The notes beneath the pieces are model-generated. The model was not told the DNA's origin. It saw only the letters and a list, made by a program, of their open reading frames with translations, and did no database searches. The position numbers and the translations under genes are program-made. Below are positions 1-5,454 of a stretch of 9,433 nt of DNA, in pieces (the stretch's first letter is position 1; each line of letters begins with the position of its first letter). The stretch covers positions 1 to 9,433 of the forward strand of contig JAEHDI010000160.1 of assembly GCA_016880505.1 (NCBI GenBank), written 5' to 3'. The DNA comes from Bryobacterales bacterium (lineage in GTDB: Bacteria; Acidobacteriota; Terriglobia; Bryobacterales; Bryobacteraceae).

Positions 1-528
1 AACGAAAGCTGGGGGTACCACAAGGCCGACGACAACTGGAAGAGCCCGAAAACCATCGTGCGCAACCTGGTCTCGTGCGCCCGCGACGGCGGCAATTACC
101 TCCTGAACATTGGGCCCATGCCGGACGGGTCCATTCCCGAAGAATCGGCGCGCATTCTGAATGCGGTCGGCGCGTGGGCGGAGAAGAACGGTAATTCGGT
201 CTATGGCGCAGAACGGTGCCGGGTGAGAAACTCTTTGTTCGCAAACTTCACACGCAAGGGTAATGCGCTTTACATCCATGTCCATTTTTGGCCGGGTGAG
301 ACAGCGTCCATCGGCGGGCTTCAAACGAAGGTGAAGTCGGCGAGGCTGCTGGCTTCCGGAAAGCCCGTAAGTTTCAAGCAGGAGGACTTCCGTGTGCAAT
401 TCACGGGCCTCCCCGCGACTGCGCCGGACAACCCAGTGACGGTCATTGTGGCCGAATGCGAATCCGAGCCCCGGCAGGACATGGATAACATTCGCAAGAA
501 CCGCCCGAGAGGTCAGGTCGGGATCTGA
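1..528 (+). CDS. Alpha-L-fucosidase (GH29), C-terminal part, 5' end outside window
   Basis: This is the 3' part of a glycoside hydrolase family 29 gene, which removes alpha-L-fucose from glycans, usually outside the cytoplasm. The reading frame is open from base 1 and ends in TGA at 526-528, giving 175 visible residues. The GTG at 58 is an internal codon, because family-typical sequence continues upstream of it: residues 1-20 begin NESWGYHKADDNWKSPKTI, the conserved late segment of the GH29 barrel. GGNYLLNIGPMPDGSIP follows at about residues 30-46, and WAEKNGNSVYGAE closes the barrel at about 59-71. Residues 75-153 form the small beta-sandwich C-terminal domain typical of bacterial fucosidases (ALYIHVHFWPGE). 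The last 20 residues are charged and Arg-rich, and are probably a lineage-specific tail. The catalytic nucleophile and the signal peptide would lie upstream and cannot be checked. The family is clear; the exact substrate is not. Confidence 0.93.
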   Translation, partial: NESWGYHKADDNWKSPKTIVRNLVSCARDGGNYLLNIGPMPDGSIPEESARILNAVGAWAEKNGNSVYGAERCRVRNSLFANFTRKGNALYIHVHFWPGETASIGGLQTKVKSARLLASGKPVSFKQEDFRVQFTGLPATAPDNPVTVIVAECESEPRQDMDNIRKNRPRGQVGI

Positions 529-530
529 CC
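511..530 (+). repeat. Inverted repeat across the fucosidase stop codon
   Basis: GGTCAG (511-516) pairs with CTGACC (525-530) around an 8-base loop, giving a 6-bp perfect stem that includes the TGA stop. No run of T follows, so it is not a convincing intrinsic terminator. It may be a weak 3'-end structure or chance. Confidence 0.3.
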
Positions 531-566
531 GAGCTGCGCGCGGGACGGCGGTCCGGCGTCGGGCAC

Positions 567-572
567 TACACT
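567..572 (+). promoter_or_regulatory. Candidate -10 hexamer TACACT for the UvrC-like gene
   Basis: TACACT ends 8 bases before the ATG at 581, so transcription starting about 7 bases downstream would begin essentially at the start codon, giving a leaderless or near-leaderless mRNA. No clear -35 box lies 16-18 bases upstream, and no good Shine-Dalgarno sequence lies between it and the ATG. The call rests on the hexamer, its position just after the previous gene, and similar hexamers before the next two genes. Confidence 0.4.
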
Positions 573-580
573 GAAGACAA

Positions 581-1708
581 ATGACCCTTTGGACGCCGGA
601 GGCCATCGAAGTGCCCGACGGTGGTGCCGGACTCGATGCACTTCTCGACGACGCGCCTGCCCGACCCGCGGTCTTCGCCGTCTGGCCGCGGGAAGGATCG
701 CCGTACCTGGCTCGCACCGCACTGCTCCGCCGGCGTCTTCACCGGCTGCTCCGCGAGCGCGCGCATCCGTCCCGGCTGCTGAACCTGCGATCGGTGGCCG
801 TGCGTATCGAATACCGGTTGACAGCGTCGTGGCTCGAAACGAACCTGGTGTTCCATGACGCGGCGCGCCTCCACTTCCCGGAGACTTACCTGAAGTTGAT
901 GAAGCTCCGGATGCCGCCGTACGTGAAAATCGTCCTGTCGAACCCCTTTCCCCGCAGCCACGTGACCAACCGGTTGAGCGGTTCCCCCGCGCTTTACTAT
1001 GGCCCGTTCCGCACGCGGAACTCCGCCGAGCAGTTCGAGAGCCAGTTTCTCGATCTTTTCCAGATGCGCCGCTGTCAGGAGGACCTGGAGCCTTCGCCGT
1101 CGCACCCGGGCTGCATTTACGGCGAAATGAGCATGTGCCTGCGGCCCTGCCAGCAGGTGGTCAGCGCCGACGAGTACCGCAGCGAGACCGAGCGAGTGAC
1201 GGAGTTTCTCTCGTCGGACGGCCGCTCGTTGCTCGACGCCGCGGTGCATGCACGCGACCGCCTGAGCGGGGAACTGAATTTCGAGGAGGCAGCGCGCCAG
1301 CACAAGCGCGTCGACAAGATCCAGCAGGTGCTCAAACTGCGCGACGAGCTTGCGCGGGAAATTTCGCGGCTCAACGGCGTCGCGGTGACGCAGTCGGTGG
1401 AGCCGGAGTGCGTCGAGTTATGGTTCGTTCTGGGAGGATGCTGGCAGCCTCCACATCGGTTCGGTTTTGAAGTCGCCGACGGCAAGACCGTCTCGATGGA
1501 CCACCGGCTGCGCGAAATCGCCGAGTCGATCGAGCCGCGAAAGCTCGCCCGGGGTGAGCGGCAGGAGCACCTCGCACTCTTGGCGCGCTGGTTCTATTCG
1601 AGCACGCGCGACGGGGAATGGCTTCCTTTCGACAGCCTCGAAACGCTTCCCTACCGCCGCCTGGTCAACGCAATTTCGCGCGTGGCTCATCCTGCCGAAC
1701 GGAACTGA
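581..1708 (+). CDS. UvrC-related GIY-YIG / UVR-domain protein lacking the UvrC C-terminal nuclease
   Basis: The 375-residue protein resembles the N-terminal half of excinuclease subunit UvrC, which is normally about 600 residues. Residues 29-92 match the GIY-YIG nuclease fold in degenerate form. The usual GVY becomes AVF (30-32) and the YVG becomes YLA (42-44), but an arginine cluster (50-52, 55) and the likely catalytic Glu86 (WLETNL) remain. YYGPF (139-143) is the conserved UvrC step before the metal site. Cys165, 178, 186 and 190 reproduce the C-x11/12-C-x7-C-x3-C pattern of the UvrC iron-sulfur cluster. Residues 225-260 (LNFEEAARQHKRVDKIQQV) are the UVR helical hairpin that contacts UvrB in UvrC. 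Residues 265-300 match the beta segment after UVR. The RNase H-like endonuclease and helix-hairpin-helix domains of UvrC are absent. Similar N-terminal UvrC modules occur in Cho and in DnaQ fusions. A role in incision or damage recognition is inferred. The start is the first ATG after the fucosidase. Confidence 0.82.
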   Translation: MTLWTPEAIEVPDGGAGLDALLDDAPARPAVFAVWPREGSPYLARTALLRRRLHRLLRERAHPSRLLNLRSVAVRIEYRLTASWLETNLVFHDAARLHFPETYLKLMKLRMPPYVKIVLSNPFPRSHVTNRLSGSPALYYGPFRTRNSAEQFESQFLDLFQMRRCQEDLEPSPSHPGCIYGEMSMCLRPCQQVVSADEYRSETERVTEFLSSDGRSLLDAAVHARDRLSGELNFEEAARQHKRVDKIQQVLKLRDELAREISRLNGVAVTQSVEPECVELWFVLGGCWQPPHRFGFEVADGKTVSMDHRLREIAESIEPRKLARGERQEHLALLARWFYSSTRDGEWLPFDSLETLPYRRLVNAISRVAHPAERN

Positions 1709-1723
1709 TTTCCAATTCTCCGG

Positions 1724-1732
1724 TGATACAAT
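1724..1732 (+). promoter_or_regulatory. Extended -10 promoter (TGnTACAAT) for the AlkD-like gene
   Basis: TG at 1724-1725, one base, then TACAAT at 1727-1732 gives an extended -10 element, one base different from the TATAAT consensus. It lies in the 38-base gap after the UvrC-like gene and ends 14 bases before the ATG at 1747. The predicted 5' leader is therefore only about 8 bases. An extended -10 can work without a -35 box, and none is evident. Confidence 0.55.
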
Positions 1733-1746
1733 GCAGCGGGACCGAT

Positions 1747-2478
1747 ATGGACAAGGTGAGCACTCTGCGCAGGGAAATAAACGAATACTGCGCCGCCCAC
1801 GCCGACACCACGCAGGCCGGCCGCTACGCCCGCTACTTCACCGAAGGGTACGACGCCTGGGGGCTGATGGGGAATAAGCACGCCCTGTGGACCGAGATGG
1901 AACCCGAGTGGATAGAGCGCTACGGCGGCATCGGACTTCGCGGCTTTCTGAAGCTCGGCGAAATGCTGTTTCGGGACGGCAAGTACGAAGAAGGCGCGCT
2001 GGCGATCCGCTTCGTGAAGCACTTCCGCGAGGAGATCGACGCGAAAGCGCTCGACGGGCTGGCGAAATGGTTCGCGGCGGGCATCGCCAACTGGGCGCAC
2101 ACCGACGTGCTGTGCGGGGAGATCCTCGCCCCGCTCCTCGAAGGGGGACGGATCGAACTCGACGCGCTGGCGTCTTGGCGGGAGGCGCAGTACAAGTACC
2201 AGCGGCGCGCCGTGCCGGTTGCGATGCTCGGCCTGCTCAAGACGAAGACGAGTGCGCGGCCGCTCCTGGAGTTTCTGAGGCCGCTGATGATGGACGCCGA
2301 GAAAGTCGTCCAGCAGGGACTCGGGTGGTTCCTCCGTGAGACGTGGAAGAAGCAGCCGAAGCCGGTCGAGGCGTTCCTGCTCGAATGGAAGGACCGCGCA
2401 CCCCGCGTCATCTTCCAGTACGCTACGGAAAAAATGACGCCCGACGCCCGCGCCCGCTTCCGCCGCGCCCGCACGTAA
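1747..2478 (+). CDS. AlkD-type DNA alkylation repair glycosylase (HEAT-like repeat protein)
   Basis: The 243-residue protein belongs to the AlkC/AlkD DNA glycosylase superfamily. These enzymes excise alkylated bases, including positively charged N3- and N7-alkylpurines, without flipping the base into a pocket. Three family signatures are visible. NWAHTDVLCGEIL (115-127) carries Trp116 and Asp120, the probable equivalents of B. cereus AlkD Trp109 and Asp113. YQRRAVPVAML (151-161) carries the conserved arginine pair, equivalent to Arg148. VVQQGLGWFLRETWKKQP (187-204) carries Trp194, equivalent to Trp187. The C-terminal PRVIFQYATEKM is also typical. Length matches the family (about 230-250). The ATG at 1747 is preferred over in-frame codons back to 1618, which lie inside the UvrC-like gene and upstream of the promoter. 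This is a cytoplasmic base-excision repair enzyme, with all cleft residues apparently retained. The equivalences come from recalled family motifs, not an alignment. Confidence 0.88.
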   Translation: MDKVSTLRREINEYCAAHADTTQAGRYARYFTEGYDAWGLMGNKHALWTEMEPEWIERYGGIGLRGFLKLGEMLFRDGKYEEGALAIRFVKHFREEIDAKALDGLAKWFAAGIANWAHTDVLCGEILAPLLEGGRIELDALASWREAQYKYQRRAVPVAMLGLLKTKTSARPLLEFLRPLMMDAEKVVQQGLGWFLRETWKKQPKPVEAFLLEWKDRAPRVIFQYATEKMTPDARARFRRART

Positions 2479-2492
2479 CCGGCGCGTGGTTC

Positions 2493-2498
2493 TACAAT
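2493..2498 (+). promoter_or_regulatory. Candidate -10 hexamer TACAAT for the Ig-like membrane protein gene
   Basis: TACAAT lies 15 bases after the AlkD-like stop codon. Transcription would start near 2505, leaving a leader of about 32 bases that contains the GAGGA ribosome binding site. No clear -35 box is seen. Confidence 0.45.
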
Positions 2499-2523
2499 CT
2501 AGGAAACGTAGTCGGCTCGGAGC

Positions 2524-2528
2524 GAGGA
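2524..2528 (+). promoter_or_regulatory. Ribosome binding site GAGGA deciding the start at 2537
   Basis: GAGGA is followed by an 8-base spacer and ATG at 2537. This supports that start over the in-frame ATG at 2486, which lies upstream of the predicted transcript start and would place 17 residues before the signal peptide. Confidence 0.6.
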
Positions 2529-2536
2529 CGATTGCG

Positions 2537-3898
2537 ATGCGAGAACGAGGGTTCTTCCTGCTCCTTCTGCTGGTATCGATGGTTGCGTCTCTCCCGGCGC
2601 AGCGCGAGCCAGGCCAGTCGGTGAAACTGGACCTCAAGGTCGACGGCGAGCGCTTCACGCGATTCGCGCCGGTCACCTTTACCGTTTTGCTGCTCGACGT
2701 CAACAACTGGCCGGCGAAAGCCGCCGTCGACACGCCGGTCCACATCAGCTTGCGCACTTCCCCGAAGGATGCAGTTCAATTGACCACCGTCACCGTTCGC
2801 CGGGGTGAATCCTCCGTTTCGGGGCGGCTCAGCGGGCTGCCTCTCGGGGGCGTCGTCTATCTCTGGGCAAAGAGTCCGGGACTGTTGGCGGGCGGCGTGA
2901 GCCTGAAGGTTCGCGGTGGTGTGCCCATCGCCAAGCCCGCTCCGGGCATTCCGCCGCCACAACCGGCGCCGGCGCCGTCGGGCGAACCCCCTCTGATTCC
3001 TGTCGCCCTGAGCTTCAGCCCGCAGCGCGACTTCTGGGCGAACGGCAAGGATCCGGTGACGCTGAGCGCGTTCTATATGGGGGCGGGCGCGGGTTCGCCG
3101 TCGGAAATCAAACTCCGGTTCGCCGACGGAACCGGCACGCTGAACCCGAACCCTCTGGTCATCCCGCCCGGCAGCGACGAAGGCCGCGCGAAGCTGACGT
3201 TCAACCACGCGGGTCCCGTCGAGGTGAAGTTCCTGCGCGCAGATCCGCAGGTGGCGCTTGAAGGCGGATCCGGCTTCCGCTTCAATTTCGTTCCGCCGCC
3301 AGCGACTCGCCTTCGAGTTTCCGTAAGCCCACCGGTGATCACGCTCGCCGAAACCGCGACCGTGATCGTCGAACTGCTCGACGATGACCGCCGGCCGGCC
3401 GCGAGCGCCACGGAAACGCCGGTCACTCTGAGGATTGAGCAGGGCGGGGGATCGCTGGCACAAACCGAGGTCTCAATTCCTCGCGGCAAATCGAGCGCCC
3501 AGACGGAATTTCGTCCGGTATGGCGGGGGGCGACGGCGATCGCCGGCTCGGCGGCCGGGATCGAGTCGCAGGCCGGCGCGGTGACTGTCACGCTGCCGGT
3601 CGCTCTGATGCTCCTGTCGGCGCTGGGCGGGCTTGCCGGCGGCTTCCTCGCGGCGCTTCCGAAAGAGCGCCGCCGGAAGGGCTGGTGGCGGGATCCGAAG
3701 GTGCCGATCCGTCTCGTCATCGGCACGCTGACGGGCTTCTTCCTGTATTGGGCTGCAAGCCTGGGGCTGGTGAGTTTCGTGCCACGCGCCGTCCTGATGA
3801 ACCCGATCAGCGCGGTCGTCGTCGCGATGATCGGCGGATGGCTGGGAACAGGCGTTTTCTCGCTGATTATCAAGAAACCTGACGAAGCGAAACCATAA
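2537..3898 (+). CDS. Exported protein with Ig-like domains and three C-terminal membrane helices, function unknown
   Basis: I do not recognise a named family for this 453-residue protein. It opens with a signal peptide (residues 1-21: MRERG, a run of leucines, then LPAQ). Residues 27-126, 152-252 and 256-352 look like three beta-sandwich domains of bacterial Ig-like or invasin-like type. The first and third share a recognisable pattern: DTPVHISLRT...TTVTVRRGESS against ETPVTLRIEQ...TEVSIPRGKSS. Residues 130-153 form a Pro/Ala-rich linker. Three hydrophobic segments follow at about 353-374, 391-411 and 425-446. The loop after the first is strongly basic (KERRRKGWWRDPK), and the tail is KKPDEAKP. 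The positive-inside rule therefore puts the Ig-like part outside the cytoplasm and the C-terminus inside. It has its own promoter-like hexamer and precedes a small lipoprotein gene by 73 bases. A surface, periplasmic sensing or scaffold role is inference only. Confidence 0.85.
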   Translation: MRERGFFLLLLLVSMVASLPAQREPGQSVKLDLKVDGERFTRFAPVTFTVLLLDVNNWPAKAAVDTPVHISLRTSPKDAVQLTTVTVRRGESSVSGRLSGLPLGGVVYLWAKSPGLLAGGVSLKVRGGVPIAKPAPGIPPPQPAPAPSGEPPLIPVALSFSPQRDFWANGKDPVTLSAFYMGAGAGSPSEIKLRFADGTGTLNPNPLVIPPGSDEGRAKLTFNHAGPVEVKFLRADPQVALEGGSGFRFNFVPPPATRLRVSVSPPVITLAETATVIVELLDDDRRPAASATETPVTLRIEQGGGSLAQTEVSIPRGKSSAQTEFRPVWRGATAIAGSAAGIESQAGAVTVTLPVALMLLSALGGLAGGFLAALPKERRRKGWWRDPKVPIRLVIGTLTGFFLYWAASLGLVSFVPRAVLMNPISAVVVAMIGGWLGTGVFSLIIKKPDEAKP

Positions 3899-3961
3899 CC
3901 GCCACCGGGGTCATTCTTCGCTGCAACCCGAGTCGGTGTGTGGTGCGTCTCAAGAAGTGTT

Positions 3962-3967
3962 GGAGGA
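3962..3967 (+). promoter_or_regulatory. Ribosome binding site GGAGGA for the small lipoprotein
   Basis: GGAGGA ends 4 bases before ATG 3972. This strong Shine-Dalgarno fixes the start over the in-frame GTG at 3936. No -10 element is obvious in 3899-3971, so this gene may be read with the preceding membrane-protein gene. Confidence 0.65.
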
Positions 3968-3971
3968 GACG

Positions 3972-4331
3972 ATGCGGCGACGATCGCACTGGATATTAGG
4001 GCTGGCGGCTGGAGCAGCACTGTTCCTGACGGGCTGCGGAACGGTCAAGATCGGACGGGTTCTTTCCGATCCGTATCACTATCACAACCGCGACGTGCGA
4101 GTGGAAGGGAACGTAACCCATTCGTTCGGCGCGTTTGCGGCCGGGGGCTACCAGATCGACGACGGTACCGGCAAGATCCTGGTGATCTCGAACCGTGGCG
4201 TTCCATCCAAGGGAGCGCGCGTCAGGGTAAGCGGCACGGTGACGAGCGGTGTCACCGTGATGGGCCGCTCGTTCGGCACAGCGATCCGCGAGAATAAACA
4301 CAAGCTCACAGGATTTGTGCCGCCGGGTTAG
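3972..4331 (+). CDS. Small OB-fold-like lipoprotein
   Basis: The 119-residue protein has a basic N-terminus (MRRRSHW), a hydrophobic core and the lipobox LTGC, with Cys22 as the predicted lipidated residue. It is therefore probably tethered to a membrane outside the cytoplasm. The mature part reads like one OB-fold barrel. SDPYHYHNRDVRVEGNVT (about 32-49) is the first strand pair, GGYQIDDGTGKILVIS (about 58-73) has the central DGTG turn, and ARVRVSGTV (about 82-90) is the closing strand. Secreted bacterial OB-fold proteins with the 'y.i.DgTG.i.v' signature are widespread and mostly uncharacterised; they may bind oligosaccharides, peptides or metals. The gene lies 73 bases after the Ig-like membrane protein gene and converges on the ThuA gene with 18 bases between stops. 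Fold assignment is by motif reading; function is unknown. Confidence 0.85.
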   Translation: MRRRSHWILGLAAGAALFLTGCGTVKIGRVLSDPYHYHNRDVRVEGNVTHSFGAFAAGGYQIDDGTGKILVISNRGVPSKGARVRVSGTVTSGVTVMGRSFGTAIRENKHKLTGFVPPG

Positions 4332-4349
4332 TCGTCATTCACGGCCGAT

Positions 4350-5351
4350 TCACCGCGTTTCTAGATCCCGCGGCATAACGCCGCGGCGGAACCCGCCGAA
4401 CTGGAAAGGGAGCGGGCTGTATTCCCCGGCGAGATCGACGTTTGATTTCGCCGGGATTTTTCTCTCCATCCCGACCGCCCAGTAACAGGCGTTGACGAGC
4501 AGGCGGCGCATGCCTTCGCTGATCAAATCCTGCGAGGCCCCCATGGTGGTCGTGAACACGCGGGCTTTCTTTCCACGGGCGCTCGTGTACGTCTTGGTCC
4601 AGGCGACGGGCATCATCGGGTTGTTCTGCGGCCCGGCGACGGGCGGGTCGTCCGGCTGCATTCCTTCGAGCACCTGACCGAGGATGAGAGGTGTGCTGTC
4701 GCCGGGGAGCGGCAGGCGGAGGGCGTAGACGTCCGTCGGCCCCCAGATGTCGCCGTCGCGGATGCCGCGAAGGACCGGATGGTTCTCCTGGCCCTTGGCA
4801 ACGATGCCGCGGGTGCTCTGTTTGCCGTGCTGGCCGTGGTGCCGGATCCAGGTTTCGCCGAGCACTTGCCGGCCGAAGCCGCCATCCCACTCTTTGCTGT
4901 TCCAGCTATAGCGCTGATACGTTTTGCTGGTTTTCAGGTCGAAGGCGTGGGTGGCGGTGCGCAGCGCGACGACCGGCCGGCCCGACTCGACGTAGTCGAC
5001 GATGTGCTTCATCTGGCCATCCGGCAGATCCCGGAATCGGGTGAAGATCACCATCAGGTCAGCGGCGGCGAGGGTTTCGAGGCCGGGGATGTTGTCGTTG
5101 CGGTTGGGATTGATCGTGCCATCCGACGGGTCGATGGCGAAGAGCACGGTGCACCGGAAGCCGTGGCGCATCGAAAGGATTTTGGCGAGCTGAGGCAGGG
5201 CCTCTTCGGAGCGGTACTCCTCGTCGCCGCTGACGAACACGATGTGCTTCCCCTTGCCGGGACCTTTGCCGCCCTCGAAGACCAGACCGGCAGCGTGGAT
5301 CGCGATGGCTCCTCCGAGCAGCGTCGCAAGAAGGCGCGTTTCGAGGCGCAT
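4350..5351 (-). CDS. Secreted ThuA-domain protein (single domain)
   Basis: This 333-residue protein begins with a signal peptide: MRLETR, a hydrophobic run, then likely cleavage near residue 20-21. It continues as one ThuA-like domain, a flavodoxin/class I glutamine-amidotransferase-like fold first named from rhizobial trehalose utilisation. The first strand is HIVFVSGDEEYRSEEALPQL (36-55). LETLAAADLMVIFTRFRDLP (91-110) and IVDYVESGRPVVALRTATHA (117-136) form the core strands. ENHPVLRGIRDGDIWGPTDVY (189-209) and ARVFTTTMGASQDL (263-276) match the later conserved segments. Homologues are numerous in Acidobacteriota, Planctomycetota and Verrucomicrobiota, where the biochemical role is still poorly defined and is thought to involve sugar or keto-sugar metabolism. 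The start is supported by a strong Shine-Dalgarno. The gene is divergent from the unknown gene at 5455 and converges on the OB-fold lipoprotein gene. Confidence is high in the family and low in the reaction. Confidence 0.9.
   Translation of the reverse strand: MRLETRLLATLLGGAIAIHAAGLVFEGGKGPGKGKHIVFVSGDEEYRSEEALPQLAKILSMRHGFRCTVLFAIDPSDGTINPNRNDNIPGLETLAAADLMVIFTRFRDLPDGQMKHIVDYVESGRPVVALRTATHAFDLKTSKTYQRYSWNSKEWDGGFGRQVLGETWIRHHGQHGKQSTRGIVAKGQENHPVLRGIRDGDIWGPTDVYALRLPLPGDSTPLILGQVLEGMQPDDPPVAGPQNNPMMPVAWTKTYTSARGKKARVFTTTMGASQDLISEGMRRLLVNACYWAVGMERKIPAKSNVDLAGEYSPLPFQFGGFRRGVMPRDLETR
4368..4386. repeat. Perfect 7-bp hairpin near the convergent gene ends
   Basis: CCGCGGC (4368-4374) and GCCGCGG (4380-4386) enclose the loop ATAAC. 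The hairpin lies inside the 3' end of the ThuA gene and 37 bases past the stop of the OB-fold lipoprotein gene. Neither strand shows a following T-tract, so it is not a classical terminator. It could still mark the 3' end of the lipoprotein transcript. Confidence 0.35.
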
Positions 5352-5355
5352 TCTG

Positions 5356-5362
5356 TCCTCCC
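5356..5362 (-). promoter_or_regulatory. Strong ribosome binding site GGGAGGA for the single-domain ThuA gene
   Basis: Read on the minus strand, GGGAGGA is followed by 4 bases and then the ATG at 5351. The near-consensus sequence and position fix this start. Confidence 0.7.
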
Positions 5363-5378
5363 TTCGTTCGAAACGGAA

Positions 5379-5387
5379 ATGCTATCA
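5379..5387 (-). promoter_or_regulatory. Extended -10 promoter (TGnTAGCAT) for the ThuA gene
   Basis: On the minus strand the sequence reads TGATAGCAT: TG, one base, then TAGCAT at 5384-5379. This would start transcription near 5372, leaving a leader of about 20 bases that contains the GGGAGGA site. No -35 box is evident, which fits an extended -10 promoter. Confidence 0.5.
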
Positions 5388-5412
5388 CTCCGGGACTGGC
5401 GAGGCTCTCGGG

Positions 5413-5418
5413 TATGAT
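5413..5418 (+). promoter_or_regulatory. Candidate -10 hexamer TATGAT for the unknown gene at 5455
   Basis: TATGAT differs from TATAAT at one position. Transcription would start near 5425, giving a leader of about 30 bases with an AAGGGGA site. The hexamer lies 25 bases from the divergent -10 element of the ThuA gene, so the two promoters overlap in their upstream regions. Confidence 0.5.
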
Positions 5419-5436
5419 GAACAGACTGGCATTCGC

Positions 5437-5443
5437 AAGGGGA
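5437..5443 (+). promoter_or_regulatory. Ribosome binding site AAGGGGA before ATG 5455
   Basis: A purine-rich AAGGGGA(AGAGA) stretch ends about 11 bases before ATG 5455. No other in-frame start lies between the predicted promoter and this ATG; the ATGs at 5414 and 5417 are out of frame. Confidence 0.45.
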
Positions 5444-5454
5444 AGAGACGGTCG

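Noticed and set aside
58..60. GTG as the start codon of a short 156-residue gene.
   Set aside because: The 19 codons before it encode highly conserved fucosidase sequence, so the GTG is an internal valine codon.
566..1303. A 245-codon open frame on the minus strand opposite the UvrC-like gene.
   Set aside because: The plus-strand frame carries the UvrC cysteines and UVR motif; the antisense product resembles nothing.
1618..1746. An upstream ATG extension of the AlkD-like protein by 43 residues.
   Set aside because: The extension lies mostly inside the UvrC-like gene in another frame and upstream of the extended -10 element; the AlkD homology fits a start at 1747.
1687..2757. A 356-codon open frame on the minus strand across the AlkD-like gene.
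   Set aside because: It spans the AlkD-like gene, a promoter and the next gene's start. Its product is a low-complexity Arg/Pro-rich translation, while the plus strand has clear AlkD signatures.
4779..5417. A 212-codon open frame on the plus strand opposite the ThuA gene.
   Set aside because: It overlaps both divergent promoters, and the ThuA gene on the minus strand has a strong Shine-Dalgarno and conserved motifs.
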